DNA of 64,000 bases from positions 744,001-808,000 of the forward strand of contig CAWKKD010000006.1 in assembly GCA_963850195.1 (NCBI GenBank), read 5' to 3'. The notes beneath the pieces are model-generated. The model saw only the letters and a list, made by a program, of their open reading frames with translations, was not told the origin of the DNA and made no database searches. The position numbers were made by a program, and so were the translations under genes. The DNA comes from Actinoallomurus sp963850195 (lineage in GTDB: Bacteria > Actinomycetota > Actinomycetes > Streptosporangiales > Streptosporangiaceae). How positions within the stretch are numbered: position 1 is the stretch's first letter; every line of letters starts with the position of its first letter. Positions 34,973 through 42,196 of this stretch are shown here, in pieces.

Positions 34973-35631
34973 CACCGAGCCTCTCCCCGCGATGCGGGGG
35001 CGACGACGACGCAGTGGTTCCCCGGGGAGGGATTGGATGCTGCGCCGCCGTCGGCGTTTTGTACAGAGCACAGCGGAGCACTGCATAGCTCGGCATAGAT
35101 GATGGGTGCTCGGCGCGCCTCTACCGTGATCCCGTGCGAGACGAGGACATCCCCGAATTCGACCCTGCTGGGCCTGACCTGGTGTACGTTCTCGTCGCCG
35201 ACCATATCGAGCAGCAGATCCGCGCCGGCCTTCTGAGACCGGGGGCGCGCCTGCGAGCCGAGCGGGACCTCGCCGAGGACTACGGGGTTTCGTATGACAC
35301 CGTGCGCCGGGCGACGGCAGAGCTGCGCAAGCGGCAGCTCATCCGCACGATTCACGGCAAGGGCACTTACGCCCTGGCGCCTCCGCCGCTGGAAGAGTAG
35401 GTCCATCTCACACCGCCACCAGGTCAATGCCGGGCCGGGCAAGCAGTCGGCGAGTCCGTCGAGTGAGTCGGCGCTGATGATCATTGGTCCGGCGGTCGGG
35501 TCAGTGAGCGGCCGGGTACGCGCCGCCCACCAGCGGCCCGCTGGGGAACGCCAGATATGCCAGTCACCATGCGTAGCCCGCAGACGTCGCAGGGCTGAAC
35601 GCAGTGTTGCGCTCGGTGCCATACTCATCAC
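34972..35631 (-). CDS. Doubtful small actinobacterial protein, antisense to GntR gene
   Basis: The first 75 residues from 35631 look like a family of small actinobacterial proteins, with LRATHGDWHIWRSPAGRWWA followed by ADSLDGLADCL. After about 35400 the frame continues without a stop, wholly antisense to the GntR gene, and loses likeness. If real, the natural C-terminus is probably lost and only 35400-35631 is meaningful. It is convergent with GntR. Otherwise, 35401-35793 contains only the operator near 35690. Confidence 0.3.
   Translation of the reverse strand: MMSMAPSATLRSALRRLRATHGDWHIWRSPAGRWWAARTRPLTDPTAGPMIISADSLDGLADCLPGPALTWWRCEMDLLFQRRRRQGVSALAVNRADELPLAQLCRRPAHGVIRNPVVLGEVPLGSQARPRSQKAGADLLLDMVGDENVHQVRPSRVEFGDVLVSHGITVEARRAPIIYAELCSAPLCSVQNADGGAASNPSPGNHCVVVAPASRGEAR
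35134..35400 (+). CDS. Short GntR-family regulator (winged-helix domain only)
   Basis: An 88-residue protein made only of the GntR DNA-binding domain: VYVLVADHIEQQIRAGLLRP, GARLRAERDLAEDYGVSYDT and VRRATAELRKRQLIRTIHGK. GntR proteins normally carry a ligand-binding C-terminal domain, absent here, as in many small actinobacterial YtrA-like forms. Start GTG at 35134, divergent from the HATPase gene with 161 bases between. It may control the cassette. Confidence 0.88.
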   Translation: MRDEDIPEFDPAGPDLVYVLVADHIEQQIRAGLLRPGARLRAERDLAEDYGVSYDTVRRATAELRKRQLIRTIHGKGTYALAPPPLEE

Positions 35632-35673
35632 TCCCAGGTGGGGTAGCTATACGATCCCTCGATACAGCTCTAG

Positions 35674-35701
35674 TTTCAAGCATTGATTTCAAAACTTGAA
35701 A
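35674..35701. promoter_or_regulatory. Candidate operator for the second XRE regulator
   Basis: Three AT-rich half-sites lie in the gap before the XRE gene at 35794: TTTCAAG (35674-35680), TTTCAA (35687-35692) and the inverted TTGAAA (35696-35701), the last two separated by three bases. The AT-rich islet contrasts with the GC-rich surroundings. It probably overlaps the promoter and serves autoregulation. Confidence 0.45.
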
Positions 35702-35793
35702 AATCGGCGGCATTTGTCCCTATAAGTCCGAGGTCAAGGGCTCGCTCGAACCTAGGGTGGCTACGATCTCCGCACCGATCGAGAGGAGGATGG

Positions 35794-36657
35794 ATGCCCG
35801 GGAGCCGTGGACCCAGCCCGACCGTCCGTCGGTGGCGTCTCGCCAAGGCGCTGCGGGAAGCGCGCGAGGAGCGCGAGATACCCGCCGTCGAGGTCGCAAA
35901 GGCCCTTGGCTGGGGCAGCACCAAGCCTGGCTATCTGGAGAATCGGCACGCCGAACGCCCGAAGCCAGCCGACGTAGCCGCGTTGTGCGAGTACTACGGG
36001 CTTCCTGGCGACGAGCGTGAGGAACTCGTCCAGCTCGCCGTCGACAGCGGGATCCGCGGCTGGTGGGAGCCGTACAAGAAGAGCCTGTCCCGGGACTACA
36101 CGACCTTCATCGGTCTCGAAGCCGAGACGTCAAAAATCGAAACTTTCGAGACGTCGATCCTCCCAGGCCTCCTCCAGACCAAGCGGTACGCCGAAGCCTG
36201 CCTCTCGCGCGGCCGTGCGCAGCACGACCCCAAGGCCGTCGCCAAGCGCGTCGCGGTCCGCGTGGAAAGGCAGAAGATCCTCACTGCGGCCGATCCCGCC
36301 CAGCTCCACGCCATCGTGGACGAGGCTGCGATCCGCCGTCTCGTCGGCGGCCCGGAGGTAATGCGTGCCCAGCTCGAGCACCTCCTTGAGCTGGCGACCC
36401 TGCCGCACATCACTCTGCGGGTGGTGCCCTTCAACCGCGGCGAGCACGCGGGGACGGGCGGGTCATTCGCAATCTTGCATTTCCCGGATGCCCGCGACGA
36501 CTCCATCGCCTATCTGGAGACGGTCGCCGGCCAGCTCTTCGTTGAGGAGGAATCCGAGGTCGCCGACTATACGGCGGCGTTCTCGCGGCTACAGAATGAC
36601 GCCCTTGGCGTGGCGGATACGATCGCAGTGATGGCCGCAGCAGCGGCCACCATCTAG
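35794..36657 (+). CDS. Second Scr1/WhiJ-type XRE regulator (DUF5753)
   Basis: A 287-residue protein with the N-terminal helix-turn-helix RLAKALREAREEREIPAVEV and LGWGSTKPGYLENRHAERPK (residues 12-60), then a DUF5753 domain: FETSILPGLLQTKRYAEACL, LHAIVDEAAIRRLVGG, LRVVPFNRGEHAGTGGSFAI. AGAGGAGG at 35782-35789 selects ATG 35794 and excludes an upstream open stretch. A truncated DUF397 gene follows 32 bases after it, the usual Scr1-Scr2 order. It is only distantly similar to the XRE gene at 33543, so the two are not recent copies. Confidence 0.93.
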   Translation: MPGSRGPSPTVRRWRLAKALREAREEREIPAVEVAKALGWGSTKPGYLENRHAERPKPADVAALCEYYGLPGDEREELVQLAVDSGIRGWWEPYKKSLSRDYTTFIGLEAETSKIETFETSILPGLLQTKRYAEACLSRGRAQHDPKAVAKRVAVRVERQKILTAADPAQLHAIVDEAAIRRLVGGPEVMRAQLEHLLELATLPHITLRVVPFNRGEHAGTGGSFAILHFPDARDDSIAYLETVAGQLFVEEESEVADYTAAFSRLQNDALGVADTIAVMAAAAATI

Positions 36658-36689
36658 TCCCCGTCCCCTGTCAGTGAGGTCTGTTCCCG

Positions 36690-36791
36690 ATGGCCACCAC
36701 CACCGACACCGCCGCCTGGCGCACGTCCAGTTGGAGCGGCGACGAGGGCAACTGCGTCGAAGTCACGGAAATAGACAATTCGCAGCAGTAG
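36690..36791 (+). CDS. Truncated DUF397 protein (Scr2-like)
   Basis: A 33-residue ORF starting MATTTDTAAWRTSSWSGDEG and NCVEVTEIDN. The W-R-x-S-S-W-S and N-C-V-E-V signatures are those of DUF397 proteins, which usually have about 60 residues and end with an RDSKDP...L-x-F motif. Here a TAG stops it before that half. A 28-bp palindrome starts 15 bases later. A decayed partner of the upstream XRE regulator is the simplest reading. Confidence 0.75.
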   Translation: MATTTDTAAWRTSSWSGDEGNCVEVTEIDNSQQ

Positions 36792-36806
36792 CCACCACGA
36801 AACAGA

Positions 36807-36834
36807 GGGGGCACCAGAGCGCTCTGGTGCCCCC
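36807..36834. terminator. 28-bp perfect palindrome, probable terminator
   Basis: Two 14-base arms (36807-36820 and 36821-36834) are exact reverse complements with no spacer; the ends are G5 and C5. It sits 15 bases after the DUF397 stop and probably ends that transcript. Confidence 0.6.
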
Positions 36835-36941
36835 GATCCGTTCCGTATTACCCACAGTGCGCTCGATTCACCTTCGGAGCAGATCTCCCTGCCGTTGCCG
36901 TCCGATTCCGCCAACGCCGGCGGGTTGCGCAGCTGAGGCTC

Positions 36942-37061
36942 GGCGAGATCGCGATCGCGGGTGCGACGGAGCGCCTGACCGTACGCCTGCGCGACCAGGC
37001 CAGCACGATTCTGCACACCGAGAATCTCGATTCGCGCCGCTGACCAGGCGCGATCCGGCGC
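36942..37061. repeat. Direct repeat copy B: orphan phoD 3' end
   Basis: This is the partner of 33391-33510 with 9 differences in 120 bases. It still reads as a PhoD C-terminus (GEIAIAGATERLTVRLRDQA, ending ENLDSRR and a TGA at 37041-37043) but has no upstream gene. Only 3 of 33 residues differ from the intact copy, so it is a pseudogene fragment. It marks the right edge of the cassette. Confidence 0.9.
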
Positions 37062-37156
37062 GGTACCGACCCGAAGGTGTGATCAGGGTCTGGTCCGACG
37101 GGGCGTTCGAGGCATACGTTGGCATCAAATGCCTCTCCTCGCCTCAGGAGATCGCG

Positions 37157-37276
37157 ATGCCACGAAGTCGCTCGAAACGGATACGCCAGGCGTCGGCCCG
37201 GATTCGGCGCAAGCACCGATCAGGCTCCCGGCGTAGTCACAAAGTTAACACACACCACCGATTCAACAAGGCCTGA
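37157..37276 (+). CDS. Small strongly basic protein, unknown
   Basis: A 39-residue ORF with ATG at 37157 and AGGAG at 37146-37150, six bases before it. The product is rich in Arg, Lys, Ser and His (MPRSRSKRIRQASARIRRKH, then RSGSRRSHKV) and ends HHRFNKA. Its charge suggests nucleic-acid or ribosome binding. Third positions are less GC-rich than usual here. I do not recognise a family. It lies between the orphan phoD end and the CoxS-like gene; the rest of 37062-37459 looks empty. Confidence 0.4.
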   Translation: MPRSRSKRIRQASARIRRKHRSGSRRSHKVNTHHRFNKA

Positions 37277-37459
37277 CGCGGCCCGGATGAGGCCGCGGTC
37301 CAGGGTCGGCGCGTTCCTCGCGCGGACCCGAATTCGTGATGCCGTCCCTCCGCCTCGGAGCGGACGCGCCATGGGGTCGGCCATGCGCCGGCCCGGCAGC
37401 CGCGCGCCTCCCCTCGCACGACGCGCCCCGAATCCGATCCACACCTTCAGGGAGGACCA

Positions 37460-37951
37460 ATGCCGCGCGTGTCCGTAGAGGTCGACGGTGTTCGATACGA
37501 CGATGACGTCGAGCCGCGTCTTCTGCTTACGCACTACCTTCGTGAGCGCATCGGCAAGGTGGGCACGCCCATCGGGTGCGACACGTCCAACTGCGGCGCC
37601 TGCACCGTGCTGCTGGACGGGCTGAGCGTCAAGAGCTGCTCCGTCCTCGCCGTACAGGCCGATGGCCAGGACATCACCACGATCGAGGGCCTGGGAGACG
37701 GCCGGAACCTGCATCCGATGCAGCGCGCGTTCCACGAGGAGCACGCCCTGCAGTGCGGTTACTGCACGCCCGGCATGATCCTCGCCGCGATCGATCTGCT
37801 GCGGGAGAACCCCGACCCCTCCGATGAGGAGATCCGCGAGGGGCTCGAGGGCAACCTGTGCCGGTGCACCGGCTACCAGAACATCGTGAACGCCGTACGC
37901 CGCGCGGCCGCCGAGATGCGCGACCCGGCGCGGCCGGAGGTGACGTCATGA
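37460..37951 (+). CDS. 2Fe-2S subunit of a xanthine dehydrogenase-family Mo hydroxylase (CoxS-like)
   Basis: A 163-residue protein with two 2Fe-2S clusters. The plant-type ferredoxin motif is GCDTSNCGACTVLLDG (residues 40-55) and the second cluster motifs are CGYCTPGM and GNLCRCTGYQNIV. It transfers electrons between the molybdenum and FAD subunits. It is the first gene of a S-L-M-G order operon; its stop overlaps the large-subunit ATG by four bases. Confidence 0.96.
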   Translation: MPRVSVEVDGVRYDDDVEPRLLLTHYLRERIGKVGTPIGCDTSNCGACTVLLDGLSVKSCSVLAVQADGQDITTIEGLGDGRNLHPMQRAFHEEHALQCGYCTPGMILAAIDLLRENPDPSDEEIREGLEGNLCRCTGYQNIVNAVRRAAAEMRDPARPEVTS

Positions 37952-40350
37952 CCGCCGCTCCCGAGATCGGGAACGCGCGAAAGCGCAGTGAGGACGCGCG
38001 GCTGATCACCGGGCGGACCAACTGGACCGACAACATCCAGCTTCCCGGCCTGCTGCACGCGGCGTTCCTGCGCAGCCCGGTCGCGCACGCGCGCATCTCC
38101 TCGATCGACGCCTCGGCCGCGCTCGAACGCCCCGGCGTGATCGCGGTCTTCACCGGCGCGGACCTGGCCGACGAGCAGGGCAGCCTGCCGTGCGCGTGGC
38201 CGGTCACCGAGGACATGGTGCTGCCGGACCACCCGCCGGTGGCGGTCACCGAGGTACGCCACGTCGGCGAGCCGGTCGCCGTCGTCGTGGCCCGCGACCG
38301 GTACGCCGCCCAGGACGCGCTCGAGGCGATCGACGTCGACTACGAGCCGCTCCCCGCCGTCACCGACATGGAGGAGGCCATCAAGGAGGGCGCCGACCTG
38401 GTCCACTCCGACAAGGGCACCAACACGTCGTACAAGTGGGTCTTCGAGGCCGGCGACCTCGACGCGGCGTTCCGCGACGCACCCGTCGTCATCGAACGCC
38501 GCTACGTCCAGCAACGCCTCATCCCGACCGCGATGGAGCCCCGCGCGGTGGTCTGCTCCGCGGTCGGCGACGAGTACACGATGTGGTCGGCCACCCAGAT
38601 CCCCCACATCCTGCGGCTCATGCTGGCCATGGTCACCGGCATCCCCGAACACCGCCTCCGGGTCATCGCGCCCGACGTGGGCGGCGGGTTCGGGTCCAAG
38701 CTCCAGGTGTACGGCGAGGAGGTCGCCTGCCTGCTGCTGACCAAGCGGCTCGGCCGGCCGATCAAGTGGACGGAGTCCCGCAGCGAGGGCAACATGGCCG
38801 TCCACCACGGCCGTGACCAGATCCAGCGCCTCGCCCTCGCGGCCGACCGCGAGGGCCGCATCCGTGGCCTCAAGGTCGACCTGCTCGCCGACATGGGCGC
38901 CTACCTCATGCTGGTCACGCCGGGCGTCCCCATCCTCGGCGCGTTCATGTTCAACGGCATCTACAAGATGGACGCCTACTCCTTCGCGTGCACCGGCGTC
39001 TTCACGACCAAGACGCCGACCGACGCGTACCGCGGCGCGGGCCGTCCCGAGGCGACGTTCGGCATCGAGCGGATGATGGACGAGCTCGCCGCCGAGCTCG
39101 CCCTGGACCCGCTGGAGGTACGCCGCCGCAACTGGATCAAGCACGAGGAGTTCCCCTACGACACGATCGCCGGGCTGACGTACGACTCGGGCAACTACGA
39201 GGCCGCGACCGCGAAGGCCGTGGAGCTGTTCGACTACGAGAAGCTCCGCGCCGAGCAGGCCGACCGCCGCGAGCGCGGCGACACCGTCCAGCTCGGCATC
39301 GGCGTCTCGACCTTCACCGAGATGTGTGGGCTGGCGCCGTCGCGGGTGCTGGGCGCGCTGTCGTACGGCGCGGGCGGCTGGGAGCACGCCTCCGTACGCA
39401 TGCTGCCGACCGGCAAGGTCGAGGTCGTCACGGGCTCGTCCGCGCACGGGCAGGGGCACGAGACCGCGTGGGCGCAGATCGCCGCCGACCGGCTCGGCGT
39501 GCCGTTCGAGGACGTCCGCGTCCTGCACGGCGACACGAGCATCTCGCCCAAGGGCATGGACACCTACGGCTCGCGGTCGCTCGCGGTCGGCGGCGTCGCG
39601 CTCTACAACGCCTGCGACAAGGTGATCGACAAGGCCCGCCGGATGGCCGCCCACCTGCTGGAGGCCGACGAACAGGACCTCGAGTTCGCGGGCGGCGCGT
39701 TCAACGTGCGCGGCGTACCGGACCAGTCGCGGACCATCCAGGAGGTGTCGCTGGCCGCGTTCGCGGCGCACGACCTGCCGGAGGGGTTCGAGCCGTCGCT
39801 CGACTCCGACGCCACCCACGACCCGGACAACTTCTCCTTCCCGCACGGCACGCACCTGTGCGCCGCCGAGGTGGACACCGAGACCGGGTTCGTGAAGCTC
39901 CGCTCGTACGTGGCCGTCGACGATATCGGCAAGGTCGTGAACCCGCTGATCGTCGAGGGCCAGGTGCACGGCGGCCTCGCCCAGGGCATCGCGCAGGCCC
40001 TGTACGAGGAGGCGGTCTACGACACCGAGGGCAACCTGACGACCACCACGATGGCGGACTACCTGGTGCCGTCGGCCGTCGACCTTCCCACGTTCACGAC
40101 CGACCGTACCGAGACGCCCGCGACCACCAACCCGCTCGGCGTCAAGGGGGTCGGCGAGGCGGGCACGATCGCCTCCACACCGGCCGTGGTGAACGCGATC
40201 GTCGACGCGCTACGCCCGTACGGGGTCGCCGACGTCCCGATGCCCTGTACGCCCGAGCGCGTGTGGCGGGCCATGACCGGCGCCACCGCCGAACGCTCCG
40301 CCGAACCCGGCGCCGGCGGCGGGCTCGGATCCGCAGGAGGTGAAGCATGA
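37948..40350 (+). CDS. Molybdopterin-binding large subunit, form II CoxL-like
   Basis: An 800-residue molybdenum-cofactor subunit starting MTAAPEIGNARKRSEDARLI. APDVGGGFGSKLQVYGEEVA is a cofactor-binding motif, and the active-site loop reads DAYRGAGRPEATFG. AYRGAGR marks form II enzymes, whereas true CO dehydrogenases (form I) have AYxCSFR. GLAQGIAQALYEEAVYD and GVKGVGEAGTIASTPAVVNA near the end are also conserved, the latter holding the catalytic Glu. The substrate is therefore probably an aldehyde or N-heterocycle, not CO; this is inference. Overlaps both neighbours by four bases. Confidence 0.94.
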   Translation: MTAAPEIGNARKRSEDARLITGRTNWTDNIQLPGLLHAAFLRSPVAHARISSIDASAALERPGVIAVFTGADLADEQGSLPCAWPVTEDMVLPDHPPVAVTEVRHVGEPVAVVVARDRYAAQDALEAIDVDYEPLPAVTDMEEAIKEGADLVHSDKGTNTSYKWVFEAGDLDAAFRDAPVVIERRYVQQRLIPTAMEPRAVVCSAVGDEYTMWSATQIPHILRLMLAMVTGIPEHRLRVIAPDVGGGFGSKLQVYGEEVACLLLTKRLGRPIKWTESRSEGNMAVHHGRDQIQRLALAADREGRIRGLKVDLLADMGAYLMLVTPGVPILGAFMFNGIYKMDAYSFACTGVFTTKTPTDAYRGAGRPEATFGIERMMDELAAELALDPLEVRRRNWIKHEEFPYDTIAGLTYDSGNYEAATAKAVELFDYEKLRAEQADRRERGDTVQLGIGVSTFTEMCGLAPSRVLGALSYGAGGWEHASVRMLPTGKVEVVTGSSAHGQGHETAWAQIAADRLGVPFEDVRVLHGDTSISPKGMDTYGSRSLAVGGVALYNACDKVIDKARRMAAHLLEADEQDLEFAGGAFNVRGVPDQSRTIQEVSLAAFAAHDLPEGFEPSLDSDATHDPDNFSFPHGTHLCAAEVDTETGFVKLRSYVAVDDIGKVVNPLIVEGQVHGGLAQGIAQALYEEAVYDTEGNLTTTTMADYLVPSAVDLPTFTTDRTETPATTNPLGVKGVGEAGTIASTPAVVNAIVDALRPYGVADVPMPCTPERVWRAMTGATAERSAEPGAGGGLGSAGGEA

Positions 40351-41192
40351 TTCCGGCATCGTTCGACTACGTCCGGCCATCGTCGCTGTCCGAGGCAGTC
40401 ACCGCGCTTCGCGACGCGGGCGAGGAGGGCAAGGTCCTCGCCGGTGGGCAGAGCCTCATGCCGCTGCTGCGGCTGCGGCTCGCCTACCCCGAGGTCCTCG
40501 TGGACATCGGCGGGCTGCCGGAGCTGCACGGCGTACGCGACGAGGGCTCCTCGCTGCTGATCGGCGCCAGCACCACGCACTACGAGGTCATGCGCGACCC
40601 GCTGATCCGCGAGCACGCGCCGCTGCTGGCCGCCACGACCTCGACCGTGGCCGACCCCGCCGTACGCCACCGTGGCACGTTCGGCGGCTCCCTCGCGCAC
40701 GCCGACCCGGCCGGTGACCTGCCGGCGGTGGCGGTCGCGATGGACGCCGTCCTCGTCACGTCGACGCGCGAGATCCCGGCCGGGGAGTTCTTCTCCGACT
40801 ACCTGACGTCCGCGCTCGAACCCGACGAGATCCTCGTCGGCGTACGCCTGCCGAAGGCGTACACGGGCTGGGGCTTCCACTACGAGAAGTTCCACCGGAC
40901 CGCACAGGCCTGGGCCATCGTCGGCGTCGCGTGCCTCGTGCACCGCTCGAACGGCGAGGTCACGGAGGCGCGGGTCGGGCTCACCAACATGGGCTCGACC
41001 CCGGTACGCGCGTCTGCCGTCGAGGCGGCCGTCGCCGGAACGGCGGCCGACCGCGCCGCGCTGCGGGCCGCCGCCGAGAACGCCGCCGAGGGCACCAGCC
41101 CGCCCAGCGACCTCCACGGGTCCGCCGACTACCGGCGGCACCTGGCCACGGTCCTGACGGCACGCGCCCTGGCCACCGCGGCAGGCGTGTAA
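40347..41192 (+). CDS. FAD-binding subunit of the Mo hydroxylase (CoxM-like)
   Basis: A 281-residue flavoprotein. FDYVRPSSLSEAVTALRDAG opens it, AGGQSLMPLLRLRLAYPEVL is the FAD pyrophosphate motif, and VADPAVRHRGTFGGSLAHAD is the second FAD motif. It passes electrons from the iron-sulfur subunit to an acceptor. The ATG overlaps the large-subunit stop (ATGA). Gene order S-L-M differs from the M-S-L order of form I CO dehydrogenases. Confidence 0.95.
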   Translation: MIPASFDYVRPSSLSEAVTALRDAGEEGKVLAGGQSLMPLLRLRLAYPEVLVDIGGLPELHGVRDEGSSLLIGASTTHYEVMRDPLIREHAPLLAATTSTVADPAVRHRGTFGGSLAHADPAGDLPAVAVAMDAVLVTSTREIPAGEFFSDYLTSALEPDEILVGVRLPKAYTGWGFHYEKFHRTAQAWAIVGVACLVHRSNGEVTEARVGLTNMGSTPVRASAVEAAVAGTAADRAALRAAAENAAEGTSPPSDLHGSADYRRHLATVLTARALATAAGV

Positions 41193-41321
41193 AACCGATG
41201 TTCGCTCCGCTGACGCCGGGTATGGACGAGATCATGCCGAATCCGGCGTCAGCAGAGCGGCCGGTCGGCCGTACCGCGCCGCCGTCATAGCCGTCGTCGT
41301 AGTCGTACAGGAGGTAAGGGC

Positions 41322-42152
41322 ATGGAGCTCGAGCACGACTTCACCGTTCCCGTCCCGGTGGACCAGGCATGGGGGGTCCTGCTCGACGTCGAACGCATCG
41401 CCCCGTGCATGCCCGGCGCCACCCTCGACTCGATCGACGGCGACGAGTTCACCGGCCGGCTGAAGGTGCGGCTCGGCGCGATGACGATCACCTACCGGGG
41501 TGCCGCTCGCATCACCTCGCGCGACGAGAAGACCCACACCGTGACCATCGAGGGCTCCGGCAAGGAGGCCCGCGGGTCCGGCACCGCCAACGCCACCGTA
41601 CGGGCGACCCTGCACGACGAGGGCGACCAGACCCGCGTGACCGTGCACACCACGCTGAACGTCACCGGCCGCCCCGCACAGTTCGGCCGCAACATCCTGT
41701 CCGAGGTCGGCGGCCGCCTCATCGGCCGGTTCGCCGGCAACCTGGCCGACGAGATCACCCGCGAGGAAGCGCCCGCCAAGCCCGAGCCCGCGGAGAGCGC
41801 CGCCACTCCCGCCACCGACACCGCCGCGCCGACCGGAGATGGGACCCCTCAGACTCCCGCGCCCCAGGCCGAGCCCACCGAAGCCGAGGCCGCACCCGCC
41901 GCGTCCGCGGAGAGCGCCACCGCTCCCGCCACCGACACCGCCGCGCCGACCGGGGACGGGGCCCCTCAGGTGCCCGCGCCCGAAGCCGAGCTCGCGCCCG
42001 AGGGCAAGGCCGCGGCGCGGCCCAGTGCGGAGGCGATCGATCTGCTGGAGGTCGCCGGGCCCTCGATCGCCAAGCGTGCGGCGCCGCTGTTCGCGGCGCT
42101 GGCCGCGATCTGGGCCCTGCGCCGCCTGATCCGCCGCCGTGGACGTCGCTGA
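41322..42152 (+). CDS. CoxG-like SRPBCC protein with repeat linker and C-terminal membrane anchor
   Basis: A 276-residue protein. Residues 1-145 form a SRPBCC/CoxG domain (VPVPVDQAWGVLLDVERIAP, CMPGATLDS, GRLIGRFAGNLADEI); CoxG anchors CO dehydrogenase to the membrane. A linker rich in Ala, Pro, Thr and Glu holds two copies of a 24-residue unit around TDTAAPTGDG. The tail has a helix (LFAALAAIWALRRLI) and basic end, a typical tail anchor. GGAGG lies just upstream of ATG 41322. It probably tethers the hydroxylase. Confidence 0.9.
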   Translation: MELEHDFTVPVPVDQAWGVLLDVERIAPCMPGATLDSIDGDEFTGRLKVRLGAMTITYRGAARITSRDEKTHTVTIEGSGKEARGSGTANATVRATLHDEGDQTRVTVHTTLNVTGRPAQFGRNILSEVGGRLIGRFAGNLADEITREEAPAKPEPAESAATPATDTAAPTGDGTPQTPAPQAEPTEAEAAPAASAESATAPATDTAAPTGDGAPQVPAPEAELAPEGKAAARPSAEAIDLLEVAGPSIAKRAAPLFAALAAIWALRRLIRRRGRR

Positions 42153-42196
42153 GGCGGCACGGGACGGCGCGGACCGTCCGTCTTACAGTGAGCCCT

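Noticed and set aside
33543..36657. Recent duplication of one XRE regulator into two
   Set aside because: The two DUF5753 proteins share only family motifs and differ in length and codon use, so they were gained separately or are old paralogues.
37948..40350. Aerobic carbon monoxide dehydrogenase (form I CoxL)
   Set aside because: The active-site loop is AYRGAGR, not AYxCSFR, and gene order is S-L-M.
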